A stretch of DNA of 64,000 nt from Ailurus styani (taxonomy: Eukaryota; Chordata; Mammalia; Carnivora; Ailuridae). Below, in pieces: positions 1 to 12,852 of the stretch. The stretch lies in contig LNAC01000136.1 in assembly GCA_002007465.1 (NCBI GenBank), positions 878,174 through 942,173 on the forward strand, given 5' to 3'. The position numbers were made by a program, and so were the translations under genes. The notes below the pieces were generated by a model. That model was not told the origin of the DNA. It worked only from the letters and a program-made list of their open reading frames with translations, and ran no database searches. Numbering within the stretch: position 1 is the stretch's first letter; each line of letters starts with the position of its first letter.

Positions 1-800
1 AAAGAAAACACTGTACTTAGTTCTTAGCAATATGGTCATGAGTTTATTTTTTAAAAAAGTAATACATAAATTATGAAAAACCAAAGGAAGCTTCCGAAAA
101 TGTTAATAGCGGGCATCTCTGGTGGGAAAGTGTTCATATTTCTGAATCATTCTCCTGGTCTTTTCCAGAATTTAAAAAATGAACTTTTATAATGATAAAA
201 AAGAGAATGAGCTTTCAAAATCAGGAAAAATACGAAAGAGCAGGTGCCTGAAGGGGCTGTGTGGAGGTGGTAAGGCTAAAGGGCTCACCCTTTTCTTAAT
301 ACCATCTTGTTTTCAATATGTCTGTGGAATTCCTCAGATCGTAGCATTTTGCGTGTTATCTTCTCCAATCTAGAACATGTTTGACATTTGCTCCCTCACA
401 TCAGGCCAAAGTGCCAAAAAATTCCACTCACGTAATTCCTCACAGCTGTTAGTGTTTCTCTGCCAGCTTGTGGAGTTTTGTGTGTTTTACCTGGTTTGCT
501 GGACACTCGTGTGTGCAGGAAGCTTGATAGAATGCGGAGGAGACTGGAGGTGAAGGAGCGTCAGAACAGACACCCACTCACTGCCTTCGATCTTTCCTCG
601 TGGGATCCTAGGAGCTGTACCACACGAAGCCAGGAGGACCAGAGAAGCCCATCAGCGCCTCTGAGATTGGTCATTATGCTGTGGGAAAAGCGAAGCTCAC
701 AGCATCCTCCAGTGTAAGATAATTTGGGGGCTAGGAGACCGAGATTAACACTCATTATGGCATTCTCTCAGAGCCATGAACTCTGAATCAAAACGTTTAT
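1..800. other. Intron 2, unassigned
   Basis: No repeat family, exon or open frame of note was recognised here. Confidence 0.5.
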
Positions 801-814
801 CTTAAAGAGGTGTG

Positions 815-1135
815 TGTTCTGTGCTCCTTACATGCCAGGCATTCTGCTGAGCACTTCCATACACATCAAACCACGTGACCTCTATGTGACCTTAGGAGGT
901 GGGTCCTAGAAGCCAGTCCTTCACTAACTATACTGTGTATTGACTATACTATGGGCCTGGCCCCATTCAACGCATGTGTTAGGTTAGTGAATAAAATACA
1001 CTTGTCCTTGTCCTGGTCCAACTTGTGTTCTTTGGGTAAATTTGCAGATGAGAAACTGAGAAGCTGAGGGGTTAAGTAATTTCCATGACAAGTTAGTGGC
1101 AGTGCCCGCATTTGACCTTAGACAGCCCAACTTCA
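815..1135 (+). repeat. MIR-like fragments
   Basis: ACATGCCAGGCATTCTGCTG at the left and CAGATGAGAAACTGAGAAGC with GGTTAAGTAATTTCCATGAC at the right resemble MIR core sequence. A middle part of about 150 bp does not match. Confidence 0.5.
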
Positions 1136-1400
1136 CAGGCTGGGGAATTGGTCGCTATCACAGGAGAATTTCCAGGGACGGCAGTCCCTGCATCAGTGTT
1201 CACACGGGGTGGTGGTGGCTACCAATGTTATGTATGCGCATTAGTGTCGCCAAGTGAGAATTATACCCGGTATCGTGTTTGTAGTGTTTGTATCCTTTAT
1301 AGATTGTAAATATGTGTATGGACAGATCGTAAATATGTCTGTGTGTGAGCAGTTTAAATTACCCTCTATTTATTGAACACCTATTACGTGTCAGTCACAT

Positions 1401-1429
1401 GAACTTCTCAAGAACTTCTCAAGAAGTTC
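1401..1429. repeat. 11-bp tandem duplication forming a palindrome
   Basis: GAACTTCTCAA occurs twice in tandem (1401-1411, 1412-1422), followed by GAAGTTC. The second copy with the tail gives 8-bp inverted arms GAACTTCT/AGAAGTTC with a 2-bp gap. Confidence 0.85.
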
Positions 1430-1554
1430 GCAGGTTGGAGAAGACAAGTGAGTCAGTAATTATCACTCCGTTGTGAAATGCTCTAATAGAGGCAAGTTGA
1501 AGGTTCTAAGGAGGTATGCCAAGGGCAGACAGACAGTCCTGGTGGGCTGGCAGC

Positions 1555-1660
1555 TCAGGGGTGTGCTGTCTTCATTTTATAGGTAAATAAATGGGCTCTG
1601 CCCATGGTCACATTGCTAAGAGCTGGAGGAGCTGTGGTTTGACAGCTCAGTGTTGGTCTA
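1555..1660 (+). repeat. MIR fragment
   Basis: CTTCATTTTATAGGTAAATA followed by GGTCACATTGCTAAGAGCTG fits the MIR core. Confidence 0.5.
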
Positions 1661-2224
1661 GTGGTCTTGGTCTCTCCTGATGTGTGAATTCTAGAGTGTC
1701 TACTTCAGGCCCAGATTAGCTTATGGACAAATGAGAAGTCAAAGGGTGGATCAGACTCAGTCAAGTATTTCCTCCACCTCTCACGTCCTAAGCCCTCTGG
1801 AAAGGTTTGGAATTAGAGGCAGGACCAGTAGGCTTTATCCTCCATGCCATCCTCACTCAGTCCCAAGTGGAGAACTTTTGTAAGGTTCAGGGGAAAGAAG
1901 AAGCATTCTATTAGCAGTGTCTGCCACGGAGATAAAATTCCAAATAAGAAAAATGAGTGGGTTACTTCTGGAGAGAAAGAGAAGAATATGAAATGGAGAG
2001 CTCCCTAAGAAACCTCTATGTGATGTTAGGACCAAAAGCCAATACCATAAAATGTTTAAATTTGACTAAACAGGATAGCAGGTACCAAAAAATTTGTTAT
2101 CTTATTTTTATTTTTGTTTGCTCAGAGTACCACATTAAAAACATAAAGCATACCATGAATGGGACATAAAATGTGGATTAATCCCAATCCACAGTGAGAA
2201 CTTTACTGATTTTCAGTAACCTTG

Positions 2225-2400
2225 ACCTTTCCTTTATAGGTTCATTGTTATCTCTAAGGTCTAGTTCATATGTCACTTCCTCCCTGAAAACATCTGAGTC
2301 CCATTTGTGGCTAAAAGAACAGGCCTGTAAATTTCTGCTATACAAGCTAGTACCTCTTCCTTGGCAGAAGCAGGTCATACCTGTCCTACGGCAGTCTTGC
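2225..2400 (+). mobile_element. Possible L2 fragment
   Basis: TCTAGTTCATATGTCACTTC and CTCCCTGAAAACATCTGA resemble the L2 segment that precedes its 3' end. Short and worn. Confidence 0.35.
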
Positions 2401-3360
2401 CAAACTCTGTGCCCTGGGTAGCCCACGGGCCCGGGCATTGCTCAGAGGATTGTCTATCAGTTTGCTAAATGGAAGAACGAGCCTTGATGCCAGAAATGGA
2501 AGCCAGTTGTTCACTAGTTTTAGCTCTGAGAGTTTCAAATTTTACTTCCTTGCGTGGGTCACTGCAGCTGAGTGTTGTCAGTATAAGTTAGGATCATGGA
2601 AGGGATATGTCCTAGGAGCACTGTCCCGGGACCGGCAGCAAGGTCGAAGGAACTGATGTCAGAGGCATTGAAATTCTGAGATGGGAGAAGCCCGCCCTTC
2701 TGTTCCTGTTGCTGGACCACAGAGGGTGCTCAGGAATATATCAGGGGTTAGAGCGTCCTTAAAATTTTATGCATCTGAGCTCTGAATAAGCAGGGCATTC
2801 TAGGCAAAGCTCTTCTTAAAAGGACTTCGTGGACAGGTGGTTCGAGAACCACAGTGTTATGTCCCATGACAACTTGACTCATGGACCTGTGGATTTAGAT
2901 GGATCAGTCAAGGAGAAGGTAACCCAGTCCGTGTTCGTTCTTTGATCATGCAGGCACAATTACATAAAAGTTTCCAAAAATTCAACTGTTTCAAATATGA
3001 AACTATCATGACTTGAAATGTCATTACTTGCCAAAGGAAGGAAAAACAGCAAATTCTTTCCCTGTGTACTCATCTTCAGAGCATACAATACAGGGTTCCA
3101 AGAAGAACGTAGACATGCTACCTCCCCCGGAGCACTTCCCCGTGTGGGAGGGGTCCTGGACGTCGGTCCTGCTTGCGCATCGTTCCAGTTCTTAGAGAAG
3201 CAAGGCCAGGGTCTCTTCGGTGTCATGTACATCCTCCATCCTTTTCATGGGACGTTAGCCTTTCTGGGAAGAAAGCCGACGGGTGATGAGTCGGATCCGT
3301 AATTGTTTAACAGAGCAAGTAGTCTTTCCTTTATGTTTGGCTAAGTACTTTCAGAGCGAC
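2401..3360. other. Intron 2, unassigned
   Basis: Unique-looking intron sequence. Overlapping open frames near 2960-3300 on both strands have no recognisable protein. Confidence 0.5.
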
Positions 3361-3765
3361 TTTTTTTTTTAATTAACATGTAATGTATTATTTGTTTCAA
3401 GGGTACAGGTCTGTGATTCTTCCGTCTTAGATAATACCTAGTGCTCGTTACAGCACATACTCTCCCCAGGGTCCATCACCCAGCCACCGCCTCCCTCCCA
3501 CCTCCTCCCCTTGAGCAACCCTCAGTTTGCTTCCTCAGATTAAGAGTCGCTTATGGTTGGTCTCCCTCTCTGGTTTCTTCTTGTCTCGTTTTTTCCTCTC
3601 TTCCCCAGTGATCCTCTGCCTTGCTTCTTAAATTCCACATGTCAGTGAGATCATGTAATTGTCCTTCTCTGATTGACTTATTTCACTGAGCATAATACCC
3701 TCTAGTTCCATCCACGTCATTGCAAATGGCAAGATTTCGTTTTTTGATGGCTGCATAACATTCCA

Positions 3766-3796
<31 letters not shown>

Positions 3797-4385
3797 ACAT
3801 CTTTATCCATTCATCTGTCAATGGACATCTGGGCTCTTTCCATGGTTTGGCTATTGTGACATAGCTGCTATAAACATTGGGGTGCAGATGCCCCTCGGAT
3901 CACTACATTTGTATCTTTAGGGTAAATACCCAGTAGTGCGATTGCTGGGTCGTAGGGTAGCTCTATTTTCAACTTTTTGAGGAACCTCCATACTGTTTTC
4001 CAGAGTGGCTGCACCAGCTTGCATTCCCAGCAACAGTGTAGGAGGGCCGCCTTTCTCCACATCCTCGCCAACATCTGTCGTTTCCTGACTTGTTAATTTT
4101 AGCCATTCTGACTGGTGCGAGGTGGTATCTCGTTGTTTTGATTTGTGTTTCCCTGATGCCAAGTGATGTTGAGCACTTTCTCATGTGTCTGTTGGCCATT
4201 TGGATGTCTTCTTGGGAGAGATGTCTGTTCATGTTTTCTGCCTATTTCTCGATTGGGTTATTTGTTCTTTGGGTGTTGAGTTTGATTTGGGATACTAGCC
4301 CTTTATCTGATATGTCATTTGCAAATGTCTTCTCCCATTCTGTCAGTTGTCTTTTGGTTTTGTCGACTGTTTCCTTTGTTGAGCA
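3361..4385 (-). mobile_element. LINE-1, 5'-truncated (ORF2 C-terminus and 3' UTR)
   Basis: Poly(T) at 3361-3370 marks the 3' end on the minus strand. Minus-strand frames read [37 protein letters not shown] and, further on, ILPFAMTWMELEGIMLSEIS, typical of the carnivore LINE-1 ORF2 C-terminal region. Upstream pieces ([20 protein letters not shown]) sit in shifted frames, so the copy is dead. A (TG)n tract at 3766-3793 replaces the usual AT repeat of the element. The left boundary is the truncation near 4385. Confidence 0.9.
3766..3793. repeat. (GT)14 microsatellite
   Basis: A 28-bp uninterrupted GT dinucleotide tract inside the minus-strand LINE-1 3' region. Likely variable in length between individuals. 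Confidence 0.95.
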
Positions 4386-4599
4386 ACTTACTTTTAAAGA
4401 AATAGAACATTAAAATACAGTGGAAGCTCCTTGTATATACTTTGCCCTTTGCATTTGCTTGCTTTTTCAAATCATAGCCTAGTTTATTTCTTGGACAGCT
4501 TAAGGCATGGAGCATACTGGTTTCTTATTTATTACAAAATAGTCTAAGTATGTAGCGAACTGTAGGGAATATAATAAATGGCTTTGTATCACTTTGTTA

Positions 4600-4830
4600 A
4601 AATCTGTTAGTCACATTTGCTGCATGGTCAGGGAAAGTAATATTAGCCAGCATAACAAACAGACCCAAATCTCAGTGCCTCCATGCAGTAGAAGTGTATT
4701 TCTTGTTGATACAATAACCATGGACCTCGTCAGGAAACTTTTTTTCCAAGCAGTGACTCAGGAACCCAAGCTACATTCCTAAGGGGCTTCTCCTGTCTTC
4801 AACATGTTGTCTGCAAGTCACTGTGGCAGA
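4600..4830. repeat. LTR-like interspersed repeat, family not named
   Basis: The core ACAAACAGACCCAAATCTCAG here (about 4654-4675) matches ACAAACAGTCCCCAAGTCTCAG near 16342-16363. Both cores are followed by the same kind of sequence, so they look like two copies of one dispersed family. Confidence 0.45.
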
Positions 4831-5938
4831 GAGGGCTAATTAACCAAGAAATTACCTTCCTACATCTTTATATTACTGTGGGTGAGAAGACGTTGTTCTT
4901 GGCTAATGAGCAACTATTTCCACATTTCAGTGTTGTTGTTGTCGTTGTTTGGTGGGGGGTGGTTTTCCCACTCCCCTAGAGCATCCTACTCACTGTGTGC
5001 GTGAGATCTTATATAGTTCTTCCTTCGGTCTAACCTATTGAGTCGGAGCCCCGTTTCCTTGTGTTCTCTCTTCCAGCGATCCAAAAGTTTCCAATATTTA
5101 TAAAAACAACTCTACAAATGTAAAAGCCCTTTCTTCTCTCTTTGGTTTTCACTTTGAAAATTGAATATACTTCCAGTTCGGTATTTCCTTGTAGATAGAA
5201 ATTTCCAACTCTTTTAAATCAAAATTTCCCAAAGTGTGGTCCTCAAATGGGATTTAAATAAATGTTATATCTAAAAGGGTCAAATGTTTTTGAGAAATAC
5301 TGTGTTAGAAGAAGTAAAGCTGGTTTCTTTTTTGAGGACATCTTGGCATCCCTGATACACTAACAGGCATTGCGAGTGTCTGGAAATAAACTCTACAGTG
5401 TTTCCCAAATATTTTTTGATGCTGGAATTTTCCTCTGGAGAAGCAAGATTGGTAGGAGGTTTGGGAGAAGATGTTCTATGATACAAGGCTTTAAGTCTTT
5501 CTCTTTTTTCTCTGGTTCTTCCACATTATCTATTTGCCTTTACATATTGGTCCTGGTGTCAAATGAGATGTCAACTAGGTTTTTTTGGCTTTGTATTAAT
5601 GAGCTGCAGAGTCCTTCTTGGTATGTTTAGCACACTGGTGTTCCCAGTGATGACTCTGAGATGATGAGACCCAGAAATACCTTCTGAAACTCTAAAGAAA
5701 GATTAGGTCATGTTCAGGAGGGCCTTAGTGTTAGGTGCTTGGAATTGTTTTAAAATCAGTAATTCATAAGTGGCTAATACTGCAGTTTACTTGGCACAGT
5801 TTTTAATTAACCAGACTATCTCGGTAGTTCAAGCTTCCTCAACTGCCTATGTATTTTTACTTATTTTTTTAAATCTGAATAACACAGGTATATAATATTT
5901 TTAAAATGTTATACTTCAAGACTTAAACTGAAAAGAGC
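4831..5938. other. Intron 2, unassigned
   Basis: A small (TTG)n tract near 4930-4948 and TTTCCCAAAGTGTGG-like sequence near 5226 are the only features noticed. Confidence 0.45.
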
Positions 5939-5952
5939 AGTCCTCTTCTTCT

Positions 5953-6155
5953 TTTTTTTTTTTTTAAAGATTTTATTTATTTATTTCACAGAGGGAGAGA
6001 GATCACAAGGAGGCAGAGAGGCAGGCAGAGAGAGAGAGGGGGAAGCAGGCTCCCCACTGAGCAGGGAGCCCGATGCGGGCCTCGATCCCAGGACCCTGAG
6101 ATCATGACCTGAGCCGAAAGCAGAGGCTCTAACCCACTGAGCCACCCAGGCGCCC
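5953..6155 (-). mobile_element. Can-SINE, full length
   Basis: Poly(T), AAAGATTTTATTTATTTATT, AG-rich stretch and tRNA-derived head ending GAGCCACCCAGGCGCCC. Target duplication AGTCCTCTTCTTCT (5939) / AGTGCTCTTCTTCT (6156). Confidence 0.95.
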
Positions 6156-6530
6156 AGTGCTCTTCTTCTTATCTGACTCAAACTACCCACAAATGAAAAC
6201 GTTCAGAGTTATAGCTATTTCTGTTGTTAATAATCTCTGTATTTTGAAAGTTTAATCTTACATTTTATTCACTTCCTATTATAGAAAAATTTATGTCTAT
6301 TCCCAACTCCCTCCTTCCCTGTCTCTCTCTCTTTCTCTCTGTCACACACACACCTTGTTATAAAACAGTTTGGGGTAAAATCATTTGTCACTTTTACAAT
6401 TATGTATTACAGTTGAGCCACTTTTTTTACTATTTTGTTTTTGAACACATTACATTTTTTTCAAGATTATTTTATGTGCTGATCATTAGTACATTTGTGA
6501 ACTTTCAGACAAACTTACATGTCCCTTTTA

Positions 6531-6730
6531 TTTTTTTTAAATTTTTTAAAAAGATTTTATTTATTTATTTTGACAGAGAGAGATTACAAGTAGGCAGACA
6601 GGCAGAGAGAGAGGAGGAAGCAAGCTCTCTGCCGAGCAGAGAGCCTGATTTGGGCCTCGATCCCAGGACCCTGAGATCATGACCTGAGCCGAAGGCAGAG
6701 GCTTTAACCCACTGTGCCACCCAGGTGCCC
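6531..6730 (-). mobile_element. Can-SINE, full length
   Basis: Complete antisense SINE ending GCCACCCAGGTGCCC. Target duplication TACATGTCCCTTTTA (6516-6530) / TACAAGTCCCTTTTA (6731-6745). Confidence 0.95.
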
Positions 6731-7034
6731 TACAAGTCCCTTTTAATGTGACAAATTATATTATCCATACCATTTTCCTCCCTGGGATATATTTAACTTG
6801 AAGCCCTTTATATTCCTGCTCAAAATGGATTATTCTTTTGATAAGTTGCATAACTCTGATCATGAGACTTCCTTTACTTCTTACCGACTTGCAGCCCCTA
6901 TGTTCTACATGTTATTTCTTCTTTCTGGTTCACCCTTTGTTCAGCTGGAGCACATCCTTCAATAGCATCCTAAGAAAAGGAGCATAAAAGATGATTGTTG
7001 TTTTTTCCCCCCCTACTCTTAAATGTGTTAAAAT

Positions 7035-7185
7035 GTTTTTATTCTGCATGTGGAGCCTGCTTAAGATTCTCTCTCTCCCTCCGCCCCTCCCCCATCTCCA
7101 CTTGCATGCTCTCTCTCTCACTTGCTCGCTTGCTCTCTTTCTCTCCCATTCTCTCTAAAAAAACAACAAAAAAAATCTTTATCCG
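7035..7185 (+). mobile_element. Truncated SINEC tail
   Basis: Only the 3' half is present: GGAGCCTGCTTAAGATTCTC, a TC-rich tract and AAAAAAATCTTT. The tRNA head is missing. Confidence 0.55.
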
Positions 7186-7294
7186 TTGTGGGAATTTTCA
7201 TATAAGACTCTTTTGGGAAAATGTCTCTCCATTTTTCTCTGTTCTCGCTTTCTAAACTCCTGTCAGCCAGATATTAGACTGCACGGATGATTCT

Positions 7295-7487
7295 CTTTAT
7301 TTCTTAAGATTTATTTGAGATTGAGAGAGCATGCAGCAGGGAGGGGCAGAGAGGGAGGGAGGGAGAATTTTAAGCAGACTCCATGCTAACCATGTAGTCC
7401 AAAATGGTGCTCGATCTCATGACCTTGAGATCACAACCTGAGCCTAAAGCAAGAGTCTGTCACTCAACTGCACCACCCAGGCACTCC
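7295..7487 (-). mobile_element. Older SINEC
   Basis: Diverged antisense copy with GATCTCATGACCTTGAGATC and CCACCCAGGCACTCC. TGATTCT flanks it at 7288 and 7488. Confidence 0.8.
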
Positions 7488-7494
7488 TGATTCT

Positions 7495-8495
7495 ATAATT
7501 TTTCTTATTTTACTTCTATTTTCTACATATTTATCTTGTATTCTATATTTGGAAAAATTTTTCCAATCTATCTGTTGAATTTTTAAAATTTTCTGTTCTC
7601 CCAAGTGTTCTTTTCCTATTGCACCCTGTTTTTGCTTCCAAGATTTTCTTTTATTCCTAAAGATATTATTGAAAGTTTTTATAAAATTGTTCTTCTGTGT
7701 GTTGTCTCTGTTTTCTTCCAAGGTGCTTCCTTCTCACTGTATCTTGCTGTTTTATGTTGGAGACTGCCTTTTACTGCTAACTCTTGACTGTTCCTTTTCA
7801 AGAGTGGGGCATGGCAAAAGATCATAGAAGGTCCTGTGTTATGAATGGGCAATTAGATGGTAGTCTGTTTTGTTATGGAGTTTCAAATGCCTAGAATTAT
7901 AGGTCTTTTCTCCCGGGAAGGACTCTTTTCCCAGAGGGGAGTGTGCTCATCTCAAGTCTGGCTGCCATATACCGAGCAAGAGAGTGAAGCTGGGGGGCTC
8001 ACCATTCACTACATAGTCTTTTACTTAAATATCTCTTTTCAAAATGCACCTGCTCCTCAAACTATACTTGGTGCCCCTGAGTCCCCTGGTTAAGTGAGCA
8101 AACTCTAGATTTCTGGCAGTGATGATGATGATCAGGATGGGGAACCCAGCTGTTACTCATACAGGCATTCCATCTGCTAACCCACTGCCTTTTGGGACAT
8201 CTACTTTTAAATGGTGGACCTCTCAGGAGCCCCTGAGGTGGTCTGAGTTATGAATCAGCTAGCTGCTTTTGGTTCTCTCTCTCCATAGTAGATAAGAAGT
8301 GTCGGCTTGCTCTGCTGTTAAGTGGTTAGCACTCACTCACGTGCCATCTGCTTCCCATTTCCACAGTTTCTCTTATTGCCTCTCCACAACATCTCTGATG
8401 CATTTTGTCCCTTTGAGCTGACAAGGTTTTTAAAAATATACTATTTTATCATTTTAGTAAGATTTTAGGAGAGGGCATACGTATAGAGTTAAACA
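7495..8495. other. Intron 2, unassigned
   Basis: The first 230 bp are A+T rich with a lysine-rich minus-strand open frame that I could not match to LINE-1 proteins. The rest shows nothing recognisable. Confidence 0.45.
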
Positions 8496-8885
8496 TGTAT
8501 TCTGGACTGAATTCATAATCTACTCATCATGAATTCTCCCCAAATTTATATGTTGAAGCCCTAACCCTTAGTGTGACTCTGTTTGTAGGTAGGACCTTTA
8601 AGGAGGTTCTTAGGGCTAAATGAGGTCATAAGAGGGAAGGACCTAATCCAGTAGGATGGCCCTATAAGGAGGGGACGGAACAGCAGGAGTGTGTGCACAG
8701 AGGCGAGGCCATGTGAGGACACGGTGACAAGGCAGCCATCTGTAAGCCAAGAAGAGAGGCTTCAGGGAAAAGCAAACTTTCAACATCTTGATTTTGGACT
8801 TGAACCTCCAGAACTGTGAGAGTTTGGTTGTTGGTGGCACCCTACCGGTGCTATTATGTTACAGCAGTGCGAGCAAACTAACGCA
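8496..8885 (+). mobile_element. ERVL-MaLR LTR (MLT1/MST type), solo
   Basis: The block contains ATATGTTGAAGCCCTAACCC, a GAGGTCATAAGAGGG motif, GGCCATGTGAGGACAC and CCTCCAGAACTGTGAGAG, in the order of MaLR long terminal repeats. It begins with TG and ends near CTAACGCA. No internal coding part is attached. Confidence 0.85.
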
Positions 8886-10319
8886 CCGTGTAAGGGGAAC
8901 TCTAACTCCCTTTCTTTCCACGCCATCTCTTTGACACAAATATTCTTCATCTGTGTGGCTGTTTCCTCTCCAAATGTGAGATCTTCCATACTTCTGGGAA
9001 CTTTATTATTCTGGGTGTGAGTTGTGATTCTGGTTTTGTTCATTCCAAAAAAACAATGAACCAGCCATTAGGCTGTGCTCTCTGGTTACTCAGAATAAGA
9101 TGCTTTGTCCTGTTCTCGAAGAGCCTCCTCCTCGTTTACAGAGATGGCGATGCCAGTCTTCATAATCCTGACACCTCTACTATTTTAAAGTACCAAAATG
9201 GATATTTTTCTTGGTAAAATTTTGTCATTTCAGTATTTAAAAAAAAACTCAATCTGAATAATTTCGCTGGGAAGTGGGATGCTACCGATTCTTTCATTTC
9301 TGAAACCTGGTGGCCAGTCCCTCCCCTGCTTCAACCCTTCTGAGCTACATTACTGTGTGAATTCCCATTTCTCAAATTACTTGTAAGGTGGACCATCTCT
9401 CTTTCCCAGTTCTTAGACATGTGTATTTCTGTCAAGCCAATTTAGTTCTCCGAGATTCTAGCTAGAGTGCCCTGCTTGGGACTTGAATGGGCTAACACGA
9501 CATGCCTACCTGGAGCTTGAGCCAGAAGCCCCGAGTCTCCTGCCCACTGCCCTGTGCTGCTTCCAGGGCCCACTTCCAGGCGTTTCTAGTGAACAGGGGA
9601 AGTACACACAATCTGAGGGCCACACTGGTTGTACCAGGGACCCGAGAGCATGTTCTATCCCCTTTAATTATGCACCCCAGATACTCTGCTTGTCTCAGCC
9701 TAATCCTGTGAGGATGCTAAGGAAATAATGACGACGAGTGAGAGTTAGGGGAGCTAACAGGAAATTAAATGTGCAAGCTCCATTCTTCCCCCTCCCCTTG
9801 GAGCCAGTCCACTCAAATTCCAAGGCCAGATTCTTTTCTCTCTTTTGCTGAAGGACCAGAGCCATTCTCCTGGCCTTGCTCCACCATTTTCCCAAACCCC
9901 ACAGCTTCAAGATACATTTTAGGTGATGCAAATAAATACTAAGACCTGATACTATCATTCGGCCTCAATATTGCATGAACTATAATCTACCTAAGCCTTA
10001 CCAAATTCTGGCACGAGTGACCAAAATTTTCTTAATGGGAGCAACAGATTTCTGATTACCTTTGAAACCAAACCTGACTGTAGCTATAGGTGATTATCCA
10101 GTGAGCAAATTCCGTTGTATAGCCATGCTGGAGAAGAGTGTTTATATCAATACTCTGTCTTCCAGTTCAGACCTGTCCTTACTTCGTGTTTCCATTATTC
10201 CTGTGTGACTTGCCATCAGTCGGGAATGATAAGCAATAGGTAAGTTGTCTTTCCTTTGCGTGTGCTCTTCTGTCAGCACAAACAGCTGCCGGGTGGTTGC
10301 TTCTGCCTTCTTGGAAAAC
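8886..10319. other. Intron 2, unassigned
   Basis: No family recognised between the MaLR LTR and the MER5A-like relic. Confidence 0.45.
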
Positions 10320-10502
10320 AGCAGCCCTTCTCAAACTTCAGAATCACCTGGGGCACCTGTAATAATACATCTTGCTGATCCTACCCTCAGAGATATTGGA
10401 GCTTGTGGGAGGCGGGGGTTGTGGCAGGAGCTTAGATTCTTTTTAACAAGAGCTCAGGTAATGCAAATGCTGCTGGTATGAAGCACACCTTGGGAACGAC
10501 TG
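10320..10502 (+). mobile_element. MER5A-like hAT relic
   Basis: CAGCCCTTCTCAAACTTCAG, AATCACCTGGGGCACCTGTA and TTTTTAACAAGAGCTCAGGT follow MER5A order and end near TTGGGAACGACTGGAG. Confidence 0.7.
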
Positions 10503-10677
10503 GAGTAGGACAGCCCTTCTGACCCGTGGCTTAAATTTCGAGCTGAACATCAGAGAAGGAGGAACGTACGAACAAACATACCGTCCTCATTAAGCAGTCT
10601 GAATTATCGCTTCAGCTGCATCACGTGGTCCAGAATTCCAGAACTCTCTAGTTTCTGTCTCCTCTTGCTCCTCTTTT

Positions 10678-10875
10678 TTTTTTTTTAAAGATTTTATTTA
10701 TTTGTCAGAGAGAGAAAGAGAGAGAGAACAAGCAGACAGAGAGGCAGCCAGAGGCAGAGAGAGAAGCAGGCTCCTTGCTGAGCAAGGATCCTGATGTGGG
10801 ACTCGATCCCAGGACCCTGGGATCATGACCTGAGCAATGGCAGAGGCTTAACCCACTGAGCCACCCAGGCGTCCC
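10678..10875 (-). mobile_element. Can-SINE, full length
   Basis: Poly(T) to GAGCCACCCAGGCGTCCC. Target duplication GCTCCTCTTT at 10668 and 10876. Confidence 0.94.
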
Positions 10876-11790
10876 GCTCCTCTTTCTAAGCTAGTATTTA
10901 AGAATGTCACATCTCTATGAAGGTATGAGTCTCATACTGTGCAATTCACCCCTCCGAAGTAAGCATATAGGTAAATGTTTTCTGGAAAATCGTTGTCCCC
11001 CATGGAAGAAACTCTGCTCCCCCTCACCACTTCCCAGTTCTAGGAAACCATAAACCCACTTTCTTTCCCTACAGACTGGCCTATTTGGACATTTCACGTA
11101 AAATGGATTCGTACAGTCTGTGGCCTTTTGTGACTGGCTCTTTTCACTTAGCATGATGTTTTCAAGATTTACCCATGGGAGCATGGATCAGTACTTCATT
11201 TCTTTTTATCGCCGCATAATATTCTGTCGTGTGGGTATACCACGTTCATTTATCCATTTATCCATTGATGCATATTTGGCTTGTTTCCACTTTTTGGCTC
11301 TTATGAATAGCATGGCAGTGAGCATTCATGGACAGGTTTTTCATGCACCTACATCTTCTTTCTTGTATATACCTAGGAGTGGAATTGCTGGGTCAGAGTA
11401 ACCCTATATTTAACGGGTGAAGGACTGCCAAGATGTTTCTCAATGTGCTGGGTGATTTTCCAGTCCCACCAGCAATGTATGAGGGTTTCTGTTTCTTGAC
11501 GTCCTCACCAACACGTGTTATTTTCTGTGTTGTTTTTTTTTTAATGTACCAGTCCCAGTGGGTATAAATAGTATGTCTTTGGTTTTGATTTGTATTTTCC
11601 TGATGGCTAACAATGTTGAGCTTCTTCTCAAATGCTTATCAATTACTTGTATTTCTTCTTTGCAGAAATATCTATCCAAATCCTTTGTTTCTTTTTGAGT
11701 CGCTCACCTTTTTATTCCTGAATTGTTAAGAATTCTTTCTACTGAATTGAAGTCCCTTATCAAATATATGATTTAAAACTATTTCATCTT

Positions 11791-11990
11791 GGGGAGCCTG
11801 GGTGGCTCAGTTGTTAAGCATCTGTCTTCGGCTCGGGTCATGATCCCAGGGCCCCGAGTTTGAGCCCCGCATCGGGCTCCCTGCTCGGCAGGAAGCCTGC
11901 TTCTCCCTCTCCCTCTCCCTCTGCTTGTGGTCCCTCTCTTGCTCTCTGTCAAATAGATAAATAATATCTTTAAAACAAAACAAACAAAAC
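11791..11990 (+). mobile_element. Can-SINE inside a LINE-1
   Basis: GGGGAGCCTGGGTGGCTCAG to CAAATAGATAAATAATATC and an A-rich tail. Target duplication AACTATTTCATCT at 11777-11789 and 11991-12003. Confidence 0.95.
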
Positions 11991-12852
11991 AACTATTTCA
12001 TCTCATGTGGCTTGCTTTTGTCACTTTATAGTGTCCTTCAGAGCACAGTTTTAATTTTTATGTAGTTCAATTTACCTGTTTTCTTCTGTTGCTTTGCTTT
12101 TGCTGTCATACCTCAGAATCTGTTGCCTCATTGAAGGTCACAGAGATGTACTCCTGTGTATTCTTCTAAATGTTTTACAGTTTCAGCTCTTAGATTTAGG
12201 TCAATGATCTATCTTGAGTTAATTTTTGTATATTGGGGGAGATAAGGATCCAGCTTCATTCTCTTACGTGTGAATATCTAGTTGTCCCAACACAATTTGT
12301 TGAATAGATTATTCTTTTCCCACTGAATTGTCTTGGCACCTTTGTTTAAAAAAAAAAACAACAGGTGACTATAAATTTAAGGACTTATTTCTGGACTATC
12401 TACTCTATTAATCTGTATGTCTATCCTTATACCAGTACCACGCTGTCTTGATTACTGTAGCTTTTTGGTAATTTTTGAAATTGGGAACTATGGTTTCTCC
12501 AACTTTTTTCTTTTTAAAGATTGTTTTGGTGATTCTGGGTCTCTTAGGCTTGCCTATGAATTTTAGAATTAGCTTGTCAATTTCTATGAGCAAAACAAAA
12601 CAAAAAACACCAAAAGCCAGAGGGTACTTTGGTAGGGATTGTATTGAATACATAGATCTGGAGAATATTGTCAGAAAATATTGTCTGGAGAATATTGGAA
12701 TTTGGAGAATATTGTCATCTTAAAAATATTAAGTCTTCAAATCCATAAATACGAGATGTTTTTCCATTCATTTAGATCTTTAATTGCTTCAAACAACCTT
12801 TTGTAGTTCTTGGCATACAAATTTTGCACTTTTATTTATTGAATTTATTCTT

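Noticed and set aside
1401..1429. Heat-shock element
   Set aside because: GAA and TTC blocks are spaced by 1 and 4 bp rather than the required 2 bp.
3766..3793. Histidine/threonine repeat proteins (HTHTHT) in frames at 3628-3810 and 22228-22698
   Set aside because: They are translations of GT microsatellites.
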